Shown in pieces: positions 19,402-30,111 of a stretch of DNA of 64,000 nt (its first letter is position 1; every line of letters starts with the position of its first letter). The translations under genes and the position numbers were made by a program. This DNA comes from Gilliamella apicola. GTDB lineage: Bacteria; Pseudomonadota; Gammaproteobacteria; Enterobacterales; Orbaceae. The DNA is taken from the NCBI RefSeq assembly GCF_003202915.1, contig NZ_QGLP01000006.1:124001-188000 (forward strand), given 5' to 3'. The notes under the pieces are model-generated. The model was not told where the DNA came from and ran no database searches. It saw only the letters and a list, made by a program, of their open reading frames with translations.

Positions 19402-20733
19402 ATGCCTAGTCTCTCTTTTGAATTTAGCTCAGATGAATTTCAACCCTTAGCAGCAAGGATGCGTCCACGTAATTTATCTGAATACATTGGTCAAAGCCAA
19501 CTGCTAGGTAAAGACAAACCTTTACCAAAAGCTATTGAAGCTGGTCATTTACATTCAATGATCCTTTGGGGCCCCCCTGGTACTGGTAAAACCACCTTAG
19601 CTGAGATCATTGCGCACCATGCTAACGCCAAAGTTGAACGTATATCAGCTGTTACGTCCGGTATAAAAGATATCCGCGAAGCAATTGAGCGCGCAAAAAT
19701 TAACCAACAATCAGGAGTAAGAACCATCTTATTTGTTGATGAGGTTCATCGTTTCAATAAAAGTCAACAAGATGCTTTTTTACCCTATGTGGAAAATGGT
19801 ACGGTAACCTTTATTGGTGCCACCACTGAAAACCCCTCTTTTGAGTTAAATTCAGCACTTTTATCGCGGGCTAGAGTCTATTTTCTCAAATCATTAACTA
19901 ACGAAGATATCGAACAAATTTTACAACAAGCGATGGATGATCCTGAGCGTGGTTATGGCAAGCGAAACATTACCTTGCTTGATGAAACCAAAAAACAGAT
20001 TGCCGAATTTGTTGGTGGTGATGCGAGACGAGCCCTCAACACACTTGAATTGTTGGTTGATATGTCAGATGGCAAAACACTCACCTCAGAATTACTCAAA
20101 GAAGTCATTGGTGAACGTAGTGCAAGATTTGACAATCAAGGCGATCGCTATTACGACCTCATCTCTGCGGTGCATAAATCAATTAGAGGATCGGCTCCTG
20201 ATGCCGCACTTTATTGGTATGCAAGAATCATTTCTGCTGGAGGAGATCCGCTGTACGTTGCACGCCGATTATTAGCTATTGCATCAGAAGATGTCGGTAA
20301 TGCCGATCCAAGAGCAATGCAAGTCGCCTTAGCTGCTTGGGACTGTTTTACTCGAGTAGGGCCTGCAGAAGGCGAACGAGCTATCGCCCAAGCAATTGTC
20401 TACCTTGCTTGCGCACCAAAAAGCAATGCGGTTTATCTTGCATTTAACCAAGCGATGAAAGATGCGACATCAAAACCCGATTATGACGTCCCTGAACATC
20501 TACGCAATGCGCCAACCAGTTTAATGAAAGATTTAGGTTATGGCGCTCAGTATCGTTATGCCCACGATGAGCCTAATGCCTACGCAGCGGGTGAAAACTA
20601 CTTTCCCCCTGAAATGGCTGATAGCAAATATTATCATCCAACACAACGTGGTGCTGAAAAAAATTACGCTGAAAAACTCGCTTGGTTAGAAGCACAAAAT
20701 AAGGCCAGCCTGATCCAACGCTATAAATCTTAA
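19402..20733 (+). CDS. rarA: Replication-associated recombination protein A
   Basis: AAA+ ATPase of the clamp-loader-like RarA/WRNIP1 family, acting at stalled replication forks. The 443-aa protein has Walker [10 protein letters not shown] near residue 55, Walker B ILFVDEVH, sensor [18 protein letters not shown] and the C-terminal tetramerisation region ending in [20 protein letters not shown]. It matches E. coli RarA along its whole length. A TATAAT at 19362-19367 lies in the 160-bp lolA-rarA divergent region and is a plausible -10. Confidence 0.96.
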   Translation: MPSLSFEFSSDEFQPLAARMRPRNLSEYIGQSQLLGKDKPLPKAIEAGHLHSMILWGPPGTGKTTLAEIIAHHANAKVERISAVTSGIKDIREAIERAKINQQSGVRTILFVDEVHRFNKSQQDAFLPYVENGTVTFIGATTENPSFELNSALLSRARVYFLKSLTNEDIEQILQQAMDDPERGYGKRNITLLDETKKQIAEFVGGDARRALNTLELLVDMSDGKTLTSELLKEVIGERSARFDNQGDRYYDLISAVHKSIRGSAPDAALYWYARIISAGGDPLYVARRLLAIASEDVGNADPRAMQVALAAWDCFTRVGPAEGERAIAQAIVYLACAPKSNAVYLAFNQAMKDATSKPDYDVPEHLRNAPTSLMKDLGYGAQYRYAHDEPNAYAAGENYFPPEMADSKYYHPTQRGAEKNYAEKLAWLEAQNKASLIQRYKS

Positions 20734-21684
20734 ATAATTTAATCAGTTTTTTTAATTTAACTAATGTAATTGAATAATGATAGCTATATTTGTCGCCAAC
20801 TTAAGTTTTTAACTATTAATGTAATAAACTTAATAAACCATTTCACACATAATTTGATTTTAATCCTGTTAATTAACATGACGCTACCTTCTTAATGATT
20901 AACAATCATTGTAAGTAAATCTATTCACTATGACTATTAAATCTAGTTATATTGATTAACTATATGATGTAAAAAGGATTGTTACTTCATAATTAATACA
21001 ATTGGAATAATTAAGGATGAAAATGAAAAAGCAATAAAATATTGAGGATATAAAGTGAAGGAATTTTGAAAAGTGGATTTTTTGTACTTTGGTTTTATTT
21101 AGTATTATTCATTTGTGGTAATTTTTTTTAAAACTGAAAAAAAAGATATAAACGTTTTGATGTGAAATTCCGAGATATCTAGCGACAACCCTTTGCCTAA
21201 TTTTACGATGTTAGCGCCTAGTATTAAAAAAATTAAACCAATATTCATACTTCAGTTAATATTAAATTATTTGCGATATTCAAGTAGAAGATCAAAATAG
21301 AAAATGGTGATATGCACTTAGAATATACTTGTGAGTGTTATAAAAATAACTAATTAACAGATAATAAATAACGCCAATATTTCAAATTTAGGCTTGAATA
21401 CTACAATTAATCGATAGTGTGATTTACAGCGATATGATAGCAAACACCATGGCAACAATGCGAACCAAGATAAAAATAGCTTGTGTAGATATATCAATAC
21501 TCATTAAATTTGCCTTTTATATTCGAACTCTATTTATTCATAGGTAAAACTTATCATAGACAATTATTACTTTCTACTGCTACTACCTACTGTTACCTTT
21601 TTTTATAAAATCCACGCCATTTACTAATCTGTAGCCGTAATCATTGATTTTCGTTAATAAATTTAAAATCGCTGTTTATTAAAC
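20734..21684. other. Roughly 950-bp AT-rich gene-poor stretch before nrdA
   Basis: No open frame longer than about 30 codons with a convincing start was found on either strand. No clear terminator follows rarA. One very short minus-strand frame (21424-21504) is listed separately. The stretch may contain decayed sequence, but I could not match a family. Confidence 0.5.
21424..21504 (-). CDS. Possible 26-aa hydrophobic small protein
   Basis: A minus-strand frame starting MSIDISTQAIFILVRIVAM and ending in another hydrophobic stretch would form a single membrane helix. AAAGGC lies 9 nt before the ATG. It is in an otherwise gene-free region. No family is recognised, and so short a frame can arise by chance. 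Confidence 0.25.
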   Translation of the reverse strand: MSIDISTQAIFILVRIVAMVFAIISL

Positions 21685-21731
21685 ACACTATATATAGTAA
21701 TAAAATGATTAATAGGCACTATATATTGTAT
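21685..21731 (+). promoter_or_regulatory. Two NrdR boxes upstream of nrdA
   Basis: ACACTATATATAGTAA (21685-21700) and GCACTATATATTGTAT (21716-21731) match the NrdR consensus ACACWATATATWGTGT well. Their centres are 31 bp apart, three helical turns, the standard NrdR pair arrangement. NrdR represses ribonucleotide reductase genes when nucleotide pools are full. Confidence 0.85.
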
Positions 21732-21788
21732 ATTTTGATAAATATCAATTATCATAAGCGCTATTAAAAATAGATAAACGGATGAAAA

Positions 21789-24074
21789 ATGAACAAATCA
21801 ATATTGGTAACCAAACGTAATGGCGAAAAAGAACCCATCGACCTTGATAAAATCCATAAAGTGATTACTTGGGCTGCGGAAGGGTTAGATAATGTGTCGG
21901 TTTCTCAAGTTGAGTTACGCTCACATATTCAATTCTATGATGGTATTCGCACTTCCGATATTCATGAAACCATCATTCGTGCGGCAGCAGATTTAATTTC
22001 TCAAGATACACCTGATTACCAATATTTAGCTGCTCGCTTAGCAATCTTCCATTTACGTAAAAAAGCCTATAACCAATTTACTCCACCACCGCTTTACGAA
22101 CACGTAAAAAAACTGGTTGCGAGTGAACGTTATGACCAACATCTTCTTGAAGATTATAGCCAAGAAGAGTTTCAACAGATGGATAACATTATCGACCATT
22201 GGCGAGATATGGACTTCTCTTACGCCGCGGTAAAACAACTGGAAGGTAAATATTTAGTTCAAAATCGCGTAACCGGTGAGATTTATGAAAGCGCTCAATT
22301 TCTCTATATTTTAGTCGCGGCATGTCTATTTGCTAATTACCCTAAAGATACTCGACTAGCCTACATTAAACGCTTCTATGATGCTGTTTCGACATTTAAA
22401 ATCTCTTTACCTACGCCAATAATGGCGGGGGTACGCACACCTACTCGGCAGTTTAGTTCTTGTGTACTCATTGAATGTGATGATAGTTTAGATTCTATCA
22501 ATGCCACCGCCAGTGCTATCGTCAAATATGTGTCACAACGCGCGGGTATTGGTATCAATGCCGGTCGAATTCGCGCTTTAGGTAGCTCAATTCGTGGTGG
22601 CGAAGCATTCCATACCGGTTGTATTCCTTTTTACAAATATTTCCAAACCGCAGTTAAATCTTGTTCACAAGGTGGTGTACGTGGTGGTGCGGCAACGGTA
22701 TTTTATCCAATCTGGCATTTAGAAGTAGAAAGTTTATTAGTATTACGTAACAACCGTGGAGTTGAAGAAAATCGCGTTCGACATATGGATTACGGTGTAC
22801 AAATCAATAAATTAATGTACCAACGCCTGATCAAAAACGAAAACATCACACTATTTAGCCCCTCTGATGTACCGGGACTTTATGATGCCTTTTTTGCTGA
22901 CCAAGACAAATTTGATGCACTTTATCATCAATATGAACAGGATGTGAATATTCGCAAACGTGTGGTTAAAGCGGTAGAACTTTTCGCACTATTAATGCAG
23001 GAACGCGCATCAACTGGGCGAATTTATATACAAAACGTCGATCACTGTAACACTCATAGTCCGTTTAATGCACAAGTTGCGCCAGTACATCAATCCAACT
23101 TATGTATGGAAATTGCGTTACCAACCAAACCACTGAATAATATTAATGATGAGAAAGGCGAAATCGCGCTTTGTACCCTATCCGCCTTCAATTTAGGCAA
23201 AATTGAATCGCTTGATGATTTCGAAGAGCTAGCTGACTTAACGGTTCGTGCTCTTGATGCATTACTTGATTATCAAGATTACCCTGTACCAGCGGCTAAA
23301 AACTCCTCGCTTAATCGTCGTACCCTTGGCATTGGGGTGATTAACTATGCCTATTATTTAGCTAAACATGGTGTTAAATATTCTGACGGCAGTGCTAACA
23401 ACCTTACTCATCGTACTTTTGAAGCGATGCAATATTATCTATTAAAAGCTTCCAATAACTTAGCTAAAGAGAAAGGTGCCTGCCCACTATTTAATGAAAC
23501 CACTTACTCACAAGGTATCTTACCTATCGATACCTATAAGCGAGATCTGGATAGTATCACCAAAGAACCACTCCATTACGATTGGCAATCGCTGCGTGAA
23601 TCAATTAAAACCTATGGTTTACGTAATTCAACTTTATCGGCATTAATGCCATCGGAAACCTCATCACAAATCTCTAATGCCACCAATGGTATTGAACCAC
23701 CTCGCGGTTATATCAGTATCAAAGCATCGAAAGATGGCATCTTGAAACAGGTGGTACCTGAATATAACAAGTTAAAAGATCTCTATGAGTTACTCTGGCA
23801 AATACCAAATAACACCGGTTATCTGCATTTAGTTGGCATTATGCAGAAGTTTGTTGATCAATCAATTTCGGCGAATACCAATTATGATCCGACCAAATTC
23901 CCGAATGACAAAGTACCAATGAAACAACTATTAGCTGACTTACTAACAGCCTATAAATATGGTGTAAAAACGCTTTATTACCATAACACCCGCGATGGTG
24001 CTGAAGATATTCAAGGGGATATTCAACCCGCATCAAGTGATGATGGTTGTGAAGGCGGAGCATGCAAAATTTAA
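21789..24074 (+). CDS. nrdA: Class Ia ribonucleotide reductase, alpha subunit
   Basis: Reduces ribonucleoside diphosphates to deoxyribonucleotides under aerobic conditions together with NrdB. The 761-aa protein has the same length as E. coli NrdA. It has an N-terminal ATP-cone, active-site cysteines in RQFSSCVLIE, HQSNLCMEIA and ALCTLSAFN, and the C-terminal redox pair in GCEGGACKI. It starts 58 bp downstream of two NrdR boxes and is followed by nrdB after 111 bp. Confidence 0.98.
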   Translation: MNKSILVTKRNGEKEPIDLDKIHKVITWAAEGLDNVSVSQVELRSHIQFYDGIRTSDIHETIIRAAADLISQDTPDYQYLAARLAIFHLRKKAYNQFTPPPLYEHVKKLVASERYDQHLLEDYSQEEFQQMDNIIDHWRDMDFSYAAVKQLEGKYLVQNRVTGEIYESAQFLYILVAACLFANYPKDTRLAYIKRFYDAVSTFKISLPTPIMAGVRTPTRQFSSCVLIECDDSLDSINATASAIVKYVSQRAGIGINAGRIRALGSSIRGGEAFHTGCIPFYKYFQTAVKSCSQGGVRGGAATVFYPIWHLEVESLLVLRNNRGVEENRVRHMDYGVQINKLMYQRLIKNENITLFSPSDVPGLYDAFFADQDKFDALYHQYEQDVNIRKRVVKAVELFALLMQERASTGRIYIQNVDHCNTHSPFNAQVAPVHQSNLCMEIALPTKPLNNINDEKGEIALCTLSAFNLGKIESLDDFEELADLTVRALDALLDYQDYPVPAAKNSSLNRRTLGIGVINYAYYLAKHGVKYSDGSANNLTHRTFEAMQYYLLKASNNLAKEKGACPLFNETTYSQGILPIDTYKRDLDSITKEPLHYDWQSLRESIKTYGLRNSTLSALMPSETSSQISNATNGIEPPRGYISIKASKDGILKQVVPEYNKLKDLYELLWQIPNNTGYLHLVGIMQKFVDQSISANTNYDPTKFPNDKVPMKQLLADLLTAYKYGVKTLYYHNTRDGAEDIQGDIQPASSDDGCEGGACKI

Positions 24075-24185
24075 TTGCCCGGCTTAGCACTAAACTAAAT
24101 GTAGTGGATAACCAATTAGTTATCCCTACTATAGCTACTTTTTCTGAATATTTCATGAAAAGCCACCAAATTTAGGAGTTCAATT

Positions 24186-25322
24186 ATGAGTATGAATTAC
24201 AGCACCTTCTCACACGTCCACAATGACCAACTGAAAGAACCGATGTTCCTTGGACAACCGGTTAATGTTGCTCGTTATGATCAGCAAAAATATGAAATGT
24301 TCGAAAAGTTAATTGAAAAACAACTTTCCTTCTTTTGGCGTCCTGAAGAGGTCGATGTGTCCCAAGATCGTATCGACTATGCTGCCTTGCCGGAACATGA
24401 AAAGCATATCTTTATCAGTAATTTAAAATATCAAACATTACTTGATTCCATTCAAGGTCGAAGCCCAAATGTGGCGTTACTCCCTTTAATTTCGATTCCC
24501 GAACTTGAAACATGGGTAGAGACTTGGTCATTTTCAGAAACTATCCATTCACGCTCTTATACCCATATCATTCGTAACATCGTTAATGATCCTTCAGTGG
24601 TATTTGACGATATTGTGACAAATAAAGAGATCCAAAAACGCGCTGGTGATATTGCCGGTTACTATGATGATCTTATTAGCTACGCTAGCTATTACAACCT
24701 ACTTGGTGAAGGTAAACACATTGTCAATAATCGAACCATCACGATCGACTTGCGTGAACTAAAAAGACGACTTTACCTATGCCTAATGAGTGTTAATGCC
24801 CTTGAAGCGATTCGCTTCTATGTGAGTTTTGCTTGCTCATTTGCCTTTGCAGAACGAGAGTTGATGGAAGGTAATGCTAAAATAATCAAACTGATTGCCC
24901 GTGATGAAGCCCTTCATCTCACCGGCACCCAATTTATGATCAACACACTACGCAGCGGTGAAGACGATCCTGAAATGGCAGAAATCGCCAAAGAGTGCGA
25001 ACAAGATTGCTATGACCTCTTCTTACAAGCAGCCAATCAAGAAAAAGAATGGGCTGAATATCTATTTGAAGGTGGTTCAATGATTGGCTTAAACAAAGAT
25101 ATCCTTTGCCAATATGTTGAATACATTACCAATATCCGTATGCAAGCGGTTGGCCTTAAACTACCATTTGAAGTAAAATCCAACCCAATTCCTTGGATCA
25201 ACAATTGGCTAGTTTCCGACAACGTACAGGTTGCGCCACAAGAAGCAGAAATGAGCTCATATCTAGTTGGACAAATTGACGCCGAAATCAGTGAAGACGA
25301 TTTAAGCGACTTCACATTATAA
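24186..25322 (+). CDS. nrdB: Class Ia ribonucleotide reductase, beta subunit
   Basis: Supplies the di-iron tyrosyl radical used by NrdA. The 378-aa protein follows E. coli NrdB closely: [31 protein letters not shown] at the N-terminus, the [11 protein letters not shown] block that includes iron ligands and the radical Tyr, and [11 protein letters not shown] with further ligands. The C-terminal tail ending DLSDFTL is the NrdA-binding peptide. AGGAG precedes the ATG. No yfaE-like ferredoxin gene follows, unlike in E. coli. Confidence 0.97.
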   Translation: MSMNYSTFSHVHNDQLKEPMFLGQPVNVARYDQQKYEMFEKLIEKQLSFFWRPEEVDVSQDRIDYAALPEHEKHIFISNLKYQTLLDSIQGRSPNVALLPLISIPELETWVETWSFSETIHSRSYTHIIRNIVNDPSVVFDDIVTNKEIQKRAGDIAGYYDDLISYASYYNLLGEGKHIVNNRTITIDLRELKRRLYLCLMSVNALEAIRFYVSFACSFAFAERELMEGNAKIIKLIARDEALHLTGTQFMINTLRSGEDDPEMAEIAKECEQDCYDLFLQAANQEKEWAEYLFEGGSMIGLNKDILCQYVEYITNIRMQAVGLKLPFEVKSNPIPWINNWLVSDNVQVAPQEAEMSSYLVGQIDAEISEDDLSDFTL

Positions 25323-25360
25323 TTATCTCCCGAAAAAATCCCTCTCCTTAACTTTTTACT

Positions 25361-25385
25361 AAAGGAACCTGAAAGGGTTCCTTTT
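25361..25385 (+). terminator. Intrinsic terminator of nrdAB
   Basis: Stem AAAGGAACC / GGTTCCTTT with a 6-nt loop followed by T residues, 38 bp after the nrdB stop. Confidence 0.88.
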
Positions 25386-25553
25386 GGTTTGAAATTCGCT
25401 AAATTCAGGAAAAGCTAATCAAAACCCAATATTGTATACAGCGAAGCAAGACTAAAAGAGAATCTTGCATATCATATTTTTCAATATTTTCTTAAAAAAA
25501 CAACCAATTAACTTTCTGGTTAAAATGGCATATCAGAAATTAAGTAAATAAAA

Positions 25554-25587
25554 AAGAGAAATTAACCGAATAATTTCTCTTCTTTTT
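25554..25587 (-). terminator. Intrinsic terminator of the fsa-gldA unit
   Basis: An 11-bp stem (AAGAGAAATTA / TAATTTCTCTT) with a 6-nt loop just past the gldA stop. Read on the minus strand it is followed by a T-run. On the plus strand CTTTTT also follows, so it may work both ways. Confidence 0.8.
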
Positions 25588-25607
25588 ATTAGGAAATAGA
25601 GCAAAAA

Positions 25608-26717
25608 CTATTTATTTTTTTGAGATAAATAATTTTCACCATATTGATTAGCTGCAATTAGAGCCGCATAAACATCTTGAGGTTGAACATTACCCGGCAT
25701 GTTTTTCATCGTATCGTTGTCAGAACAAGATTCTGTTGCAACTTTCTGCATTTTCTTTTCAATATCAGTAGTTACACCAATTTGAGCTAATGAGATAGGT
25801 AAGCCAAGATCATAGCAAAAACTGGTAATTTGCTCTAACTCTTCATCACTGGCATTTTCTAAAAAGAGTTGTGTTAACACACCAAAAGCAACTTTTTCGC
25901 CATGTAAATACTTATGGGTTTCATCAAGCGTTGTTAATCCATTATGTACTGCATGAGCAGCAGCTAAACCACCACTTTCAAAACCGACACCACTAAGATA
26001 AGTATTAGCTTCGACGATTTTTTCTACCGCTGGTGTAACGACTTTATTTTGCACAGCAATCATTGCTTTTCGGCCTTCAGCCATTAAAGTATCAAAGCAA
26101 AACTTAGCTAAACTTAGTGCCGATGAAGATACCAATTCACCTGCCATGGTTTTTGCTCCACTTCGATGACAAGCGCGCGCTTCAAACCATGTCGCCAATG
26201 CATCGCCCATTCCTGCCGCTAACAAACGACTCGGCGCGTTAGCCACAATTTGAGTATCAATAAGCACAACATTGGCATTGTTTGGTAAAAATAGGTAAGA
26301 ATCAAAAATACCATCATCAGTATATAAAACAGAAAGTGCAGCGCACGGAGCATCTGTCGAAGCAACTGTTGGGCTTAATACGATAGGATATTTAGCATAA
26401 AAACCCACTGCTTTTGCGGTATCAAGCGTTTTACCGCCACCAATACCTAAAATAGCTAAACAATGATTTTCAATCGCCAACTGCATAACACGGTTAACTT
26501 CGGAATGACAACATTCACCACCGAATTCCACAATAATATATTTAAGGTCTTGTGATGAAAGACTCTGTTCTAACCGATCTTTAATTAATGGTAAAACAAA
26601 AGAGTCGACCAAAATGACAAACTTATTCGCCACTGGTGACAAATATTTTGCAATATCATTGTAAACCCCGGCACCTTGTATATATTTACTTGGTGATTGA
26701 ATAGCAACTACACTCAT
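25608..26717 (-). CDS. gldA: Glycerol/hydroxyacetone dehydrogenase
   Basis: NAD-dependent, zinc-dependent alcohol dehydrogenase (iron-type family) that can reduce hydroxyacetone to 1,2-propanediol or oxidise glycerol. The 369-aa protein matches E. coli GldA: GGGKTLDTAKAV nucleotide site, STDAPCAALSVLYTD, and metal ligands in GDALATWFEARACHRSGA, AAHAVHNGLT and YLHGEKVAFG. It is downstream of fsa by 110 bp, the same partnership as fsaB-gldA in E. coli. In this cluster its likely role is reducing hydroxyacetone released by Fsa. Confidence 0.94.
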   Translation of the reverse strand: MSVVAIQSPSKYIQGAGVYNDIAKYLSPVANKFVILVDSFVLPLIKDRLEQSLSSQDLKYIIVEFGGECCHSEVNRVMQLAIENHCLAILGIGGGKTLDTAKAVGFYAKYPIVLSPTVASTDAPCAALSVLYTDDGIFDSYLFLPNNANVVLIDTQIVANAPSRLLAAGMGDALATWFEARACHRSGAKTMAGELVSSSALSLAKFCFDTLMAEGRKAMIAVQNKVVTPAVEKIVEANTYLSGVGFESGGLAAAHAVHNGLTTLDETHKYLHGEKVAFGVLTQLFLENASDEELEQITSFCYDLGLPISLAQIGVTTDIEKKMQKVATESCSDNDTMKNMPGNVQPQDVYAALIAANQYGENYLSQKNK

Positions 26718-26827
26718 TTTTTTCCTATTTTAAATAATAATATTAACGATCTTTTATTGAATTTAAATCCAACATCCTTGTTTAGCTTAAAATAATAATT
26801 TTTAATTTATTCCATCAAAGTAAATGA

Positions 26828-27490
26828 TTAAAAAGATAACGTTCCGTAAGCTTTTGTCCAATCATCTTCAAACTTACGAATTGCAGCATCAACCGCTGGA
26901 TCAGCTAAAAACAATTCAGCTACATCTACTGGTAAAGTAATAGACTTACACCCACTTAATAAGCAATCTAAAGCTTGTCTAGGTGTTTTAAAGCTAGCAG
27001 CTAAAATCATTGAAGAAGGAGCATGTAGATCTAGCAAAGTTTGTAACTCATTAACCACATCAATACCACTGCCACTTTGAGCATCAATACGATTTACATA
27101 TGGCGCAATATACTTTGCCCCGGCTAAAGCAGCTAATAGGCCTTGACCAGCACCATAAACAGCTGTACCTAATGTCGGAATTCCTTGCTTGGTTAACTCT
27201 TTGATGGCGATAAGACCTTCGGTTGTAACTGGAATTTTAGTTACGATAGAAGGAATTTTACTGCGTAATTGTTCTGATTCTTTAATCATATCTTTTGCGG
27301 TATTACCAATTGTCTGGGCAAAAAGCTGACCTTTAGGACCAATAACCTCTTGTAATGCGAGTAGCACGTCAAAAATAGGTTTACCAGATTTAACAATAAT
27401 ACTTGGATTGGTTGTTACCCCTTTAATAGGAAATATTGGGGCTAGTTTTTTAACGGCTGCAACATCAGCTGTATCTAAGTAAAGTTCCAT
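26828..27490 (-). CDS. fsa: Fructose-6-phosphate aldolase (FSA family)
   Basis: Class I aldolase of the transaldolase-like FSA family, 220 aa, with Schiff-base Lys85 ([12 protein letters not shown]), [10 protein letters not shown] at the start, GVTTNPSII, and [19 protein letters not shown] near the end. These match E. coli FsaA/FsaB. The enzyme splits fructose-6-phosphate to dihydroxyacetone and glyceraldehyde-3-phosphate, and is reported to split 1-deoxyfructose-6-phosphate to hydroxyacetone and glyceraldehyde-3-phosphate. AAGGAG precedes the ATG. A shared operator lies 20 bp upstream, tying it to the PTS and pflF units. Confidence 0.94.
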   Translation of the reverse strand: MELYLDTADVAAVKKLAPIFPIKGVTTNPSIIVKSGKPIFDVLLALQEVIGPKGQLFAQTIGNTAKDMIKESEQLRSKIPSIVTKIPVTTEGLIAIKELTKQGIPTLGTAVYGAGQGLLAALAGAKYIAPYVNRIDAQSGSGIDVVNELQTLLDLHAPSSMILAASFKTPRQALDCLLSGCKSITLPVDVAELFLADPAVDAAIRKFEDDWTKAYGTLSF

Positions 27491-27510
27491 AACAACTCCT
27501 TATTTGTTTT

Positions 27511-27525
27511 CTTTCGAAAGTTATT
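27511..27525 (-). promoter_or_regulatory. Operator copy upstream of fsa
   Basis: Reading on the minus strand, AATAACTTTCGAAAG, with CTTTCGAAAG a perfect 10-bp palindrome, lies directly before the fsa ribosome site. The ATAACTTTC half recurs before the PTS, ROK and pflE genes. Confidence 0.65.
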
Positions 27526-27652
27526 TTACTTACTATAGAAAATATTTCTACTATTTTTTGATATTTATTGGTAAAAATAATTTAAGAGGACAAGATTGAA
27601 TACTGAAATATAACCACAGTGGAAATATCTTACGATTTTAGGCAGATAAGAT

Positions 27653-27692
27653 AAAAAAACATTCTTTTGTTTGGTTTATTAACAAAAGAATG
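27653..27692 (-). terminator. Intrinsic terminator of the lactose-type PTS operon
   Basis: A 12-bp perfect stem (CATTCTTTTGTT / AACAAAAGAATG) with a 9-nt loop, followed on the minus strand by T7. It separates the PTS operon from fsa, so fsa-gldA needs its own promoter. Confidence 0.87.
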
Positions 27693-27756
27693 CTATCAAA
27701 AAATATAATTTTAAGTCTTTTTAAACTATCAGACTTTTATTATTAATGAAAATAAT

Positions 27757-29082
27757 TTACGAATTAGCGGCTAACGCCTCTTGTTGTTCTTTGGCATACG
27801 CAATGGCATCCATCTTCTTAAAGAAAGGATAATAGCCTACAATAGAAATGACTAAGATAATAGCTTGCAGTAATGCACCTTTCCATCCCGCGACTAAAAA
27901 TCCGGAAAGAATTCCGGGGGTACTCCATGGAAGCATAACCCCTGAGAAAGGTTCTAAAAAACCAATCACAAACGCAAAATAAACTAATAAACCACTTAAA
28001 ATCGGTACAACAATAAATGGAATAAACATAATTGGATTAAGCACAATACCAAAGCCAAATGTGATAGGTTCATTAATATTAAATAGTGTTGGAAAGACCA
28101 CCGCTTTACCTAAAAACTTATATTGCTTAGATTTTGCAGCAACAATCATAGCAAACACAATCCCAAAGGTAATACCAGAACCCGTTAAAAGAATAAAAGA
28201 ATCTAAAAATTGTTGAGTAACAATGTGTCCTCCGTTACTTAGATCCAAATAACCTTTTTCAGCTAAAATTTTAGTATTATCAATTGCATTGGCGGTTAAG
28301 ATTGATGTCACTATTCCATTGACAATCGATTGTCCATGCACACCAAACCACCATAAAAAAGAGATAAAAAAGGCAATCGCAATCATACCACCTAATGAAT
28401 CGGTTAATCCTTGTAAAGGGACTTGTACTAAACTATAAATCGCCTCTAATAAAGTGGTTTGACCAAATGCTTTAAATAGAGCATAAGTAATTAATGCACA
28501 GGTAAAAATACAAGCTGCCGGTAAAAACGCCGTAAATTGAACCGCTACCGTTTTGGGTACTGCTTTCGGCATTTTAATCACAATATTGCGACGTAAAAAA
28601 AGCGAATAAATATAACCAACGACCAAACCAATAATGATGGCTGAAATCATCCCCTGTCCACCGATCCAAGCTTTAGATACCGTATTATCGATAATTTCAC
28701 TCGAAATCGGTGCCACCACATAAGAGTTGGAGGTGATAAAAAAAGCTGAAACAGCGAGTACACCAGCTGGTAACGGCTCAAATCCCTCATTTTTGACATA
28801 AGCATAAGCAATGGCAAAACAGGAAATTAAGCCCATTATGGCGAAAGTCCCTCCATAAACTTGCATAAAAGGCTCTGTCCAATGTTCACCAAAAATACTC
28901 GCTATAAAATTATTAATATCTTTTGAAGGGATTTGACCAATAACTAAAAAAAAACTTCCAACAACGGTTAATGGTAAAATACTTAGCATTCCATCTTTGA
29001 CAGCAATAATGCCTTTGCTGTTCACAAATACCAAAATTTTGGGCAATACTTTAGTATTGATAAAGTTGACAATTATACTCAT
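27757..29082 (-). CDS. PTS lactose/cellobiose family, IIC component
   Basis: Membrane permease of 441 aa with about ten hydrophobic segments and family blocks GMLSILPLTVVGSFFLV, FPTLFNINEPITFGFGIVLNP and FGVHGQSIVNGIV (the His and Glu of the sugar site). Length and motifs fit CelB/ChbC-type IIC. It follows IIB by 2 bp. No phospho-beta-glycosidase lies nearby, so the substrate need not be a disaccharide; with pflF, fsa and gldA it may import an anhydrohexitol as its 6-phosphate. That is inference. Confidence 0.92.
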   Translation of the reverse strand: MSIIVNFINTKVLPKILVFVNSKGIIAVKDGMLSILPLTVVGSFFLVIGQIPSKDINNFIASIFGEHWTEPFMQVYGGTFAIMGLISCFAIAYAYVKNEGFEPLPAGVLAVSAFFITSNSYVVAPISSEIIDNTVSKAWIGGQGMISAIIIGLVVGYIYSLFLRRNIVIKMPKAVPKTVAVQFTAFLPAACIFTCALITYALFKAFGQTTLLEAIYSLVQVPLQGLTDSLGGMIAIAFFISFLWWFGVHGQSIVNGIVTSILTANAIDNTKILAEKGYLDLSNGGHIVTQQFLDSFILLTGSGITFGIVFAMIVAAKSKQYKFLGKAVVFPTLFNINEPITFGFGIVLNPIMFIPFIVVPILSGLLVYFAFVIGFLEPFSGVMLPWSTPGILSGFLVAGWKGALLQAIILVISIVGYYPFFKKMDAIAYAKEQQEALAANS

Positions 29083-29084
29083 CG

Positions 29085-29402
29085 TTATTCACCCTTTTTC
29101 TTATAAAGATTTAGCGCAAATTCAAGTACTTTTTGCCCATCCATTGTGCCATAATCGACCATTGGTATAACTTCTACCGGTAATCCGACCGGATCACAAA
29201 CTTCTTTTGCCTTAGCTAAAGCATATCCAACTTGTGGACCGAGTAAAGCAACATCAGTATCATTAATATAATCTCGTAAGTTAGCATGAGAGTGTGCTTG
29301 AATATCTACTTCAAGGTTTTGTCCTTTCGCTGCTTCCACCATTTTTTCAACCAACATGCTAGTAGAAAATCCTGCTGCACAAAATAATTTAATTTTTATC
29401 AT
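29085..29402 (-). CDS. PTS lactose/cellobiose family, IIB component
   Basis: Cytoplasmic phosphocarrier of 105 aa with the active-site Cys8 in KLFCAAGFSTSMLV. The frame is open to a GTG at 29411, but AAGGTGAG is well placed for the ATG at 29402. It receives phosphate from IIA and gives it to the sugar on IIC. It lies between IIA and IIC in one tight operon. Confidence 0.92.
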   Translation of the reverse strand: MIKIKLFCAAGFSTSMLVEKMVEAAKGQNLEVDIQAHSHANLRDYINDTDVALLGPQVGYALAKAKEVCDPVGLPVEVIPMVDYGTMDGQKVLEFALNLYKKKGE

Positions 29403-29429
29403 AATACTCACCTTCTTATCTTTAAATAA

Positions 29430-29753
29430 TTAATTAGCTATTAAACTGTTAACCGTTTTTCTTAAATCAATAATCTGTTCTAATAATGTAATTTCTGATA
29501 TGGCTGCCATTAGGTGATCTTGTGCATGAATGAATAAAGCACTAATGGCAATTTTTTCGCCATTGGCTTCCATTGTGAGTAATGCGGTTTGTTCATTGTG
29601 GGCTAATTTTAAATATTCATGAGCTTGTTGAAGATCTGCATCGCAACCTAGGTAATTTTTTTCGTTAACTTTGGTTAACGCATTGTAAGCAAAAGATTTT
29701 GCCGTACCTGAATTAACAATTAAATTCATAATCACTTGTTCTATATCAGTCAT
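29430..29753 (-). CDS. PTS lactose/cellobiose family, IIA component
   Basis: Phosphocarrier of 107 aa, all-helical trimeric type. The HAQDHLM motif at residues 76-82 holds the phosphorylated His. GGAG lies upstream of the ATG. First gene of the IIA-IIB-IIC operon, with a CRP-like site and operator copies just upstream. Confidence 0.93.
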   Translation of the reverse strand: MTDIEQVIMNLIVNSGTAKSFAYNALTKVNEKNYLGCDADLQQAHEYLKLAHNEQTALLTMEANGEKIAISALFIHAQDHLMAAISEITLLEQIIDLRKTVNSLIAN

Positions 29754-29786
29754 ATCATTGTTCTCCTTTTTAACTTACATTTTTGT

Positions 29787-29872
29787 TATAACTTTCGTTT
29801 ATTAGAAAATAGCACGAAATGCACTTTCAAAAAGTTGAACTTGATCACATAAACGTAAATAAAATAACTTTC
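29787..29872 (-). promoter_or_regulatory. PTS operon promoter: CRP-like site, -10 and two operator copies
   Basis: On the minus strand a CRP-like TGTGATCAAGTTCAAC (plus 29834-29849) is followed by a -10 TATTTT (plus 29806-29811), giving a CRP centre near -42. An operator copy TATAACTTTC (29787-29796) overlaps the expected start and a second, AATAACTTTC (29863-29872), lies upstream of the CRP site. A repressor bound at both could loop or block the promoter. Confidence 0.6.
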
Positions 29873-30111
29873 TAATGAAAATATATTTATTTATATATGT
29901 AATATCAATGCATTACCTAGTGGCAATAACTTATCTGAAGTTACGATTTGTTAAGGTTAAGTAAGAAAAGATGTAAATTAAGATTTATGAAGGCTACACA
30001 ATGTTGTTAGCCAAAAAGAGATATATTTGAAAGGATAAATTGATTAATTAGGAATAGATAGCAAATTATCAGCCATTGAAGATATTATAAAAGGTTAACT
30101 TATGGCCATTA
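29873..30111. other. Spacer downstream of the deoR gene, no gene seen
   Basis: The rest of the 358-bp gap between deoR and the PTS IIA gene. It is AT-rich with no credible frame and no strong terminator hairpin. Confidence 0.45.
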
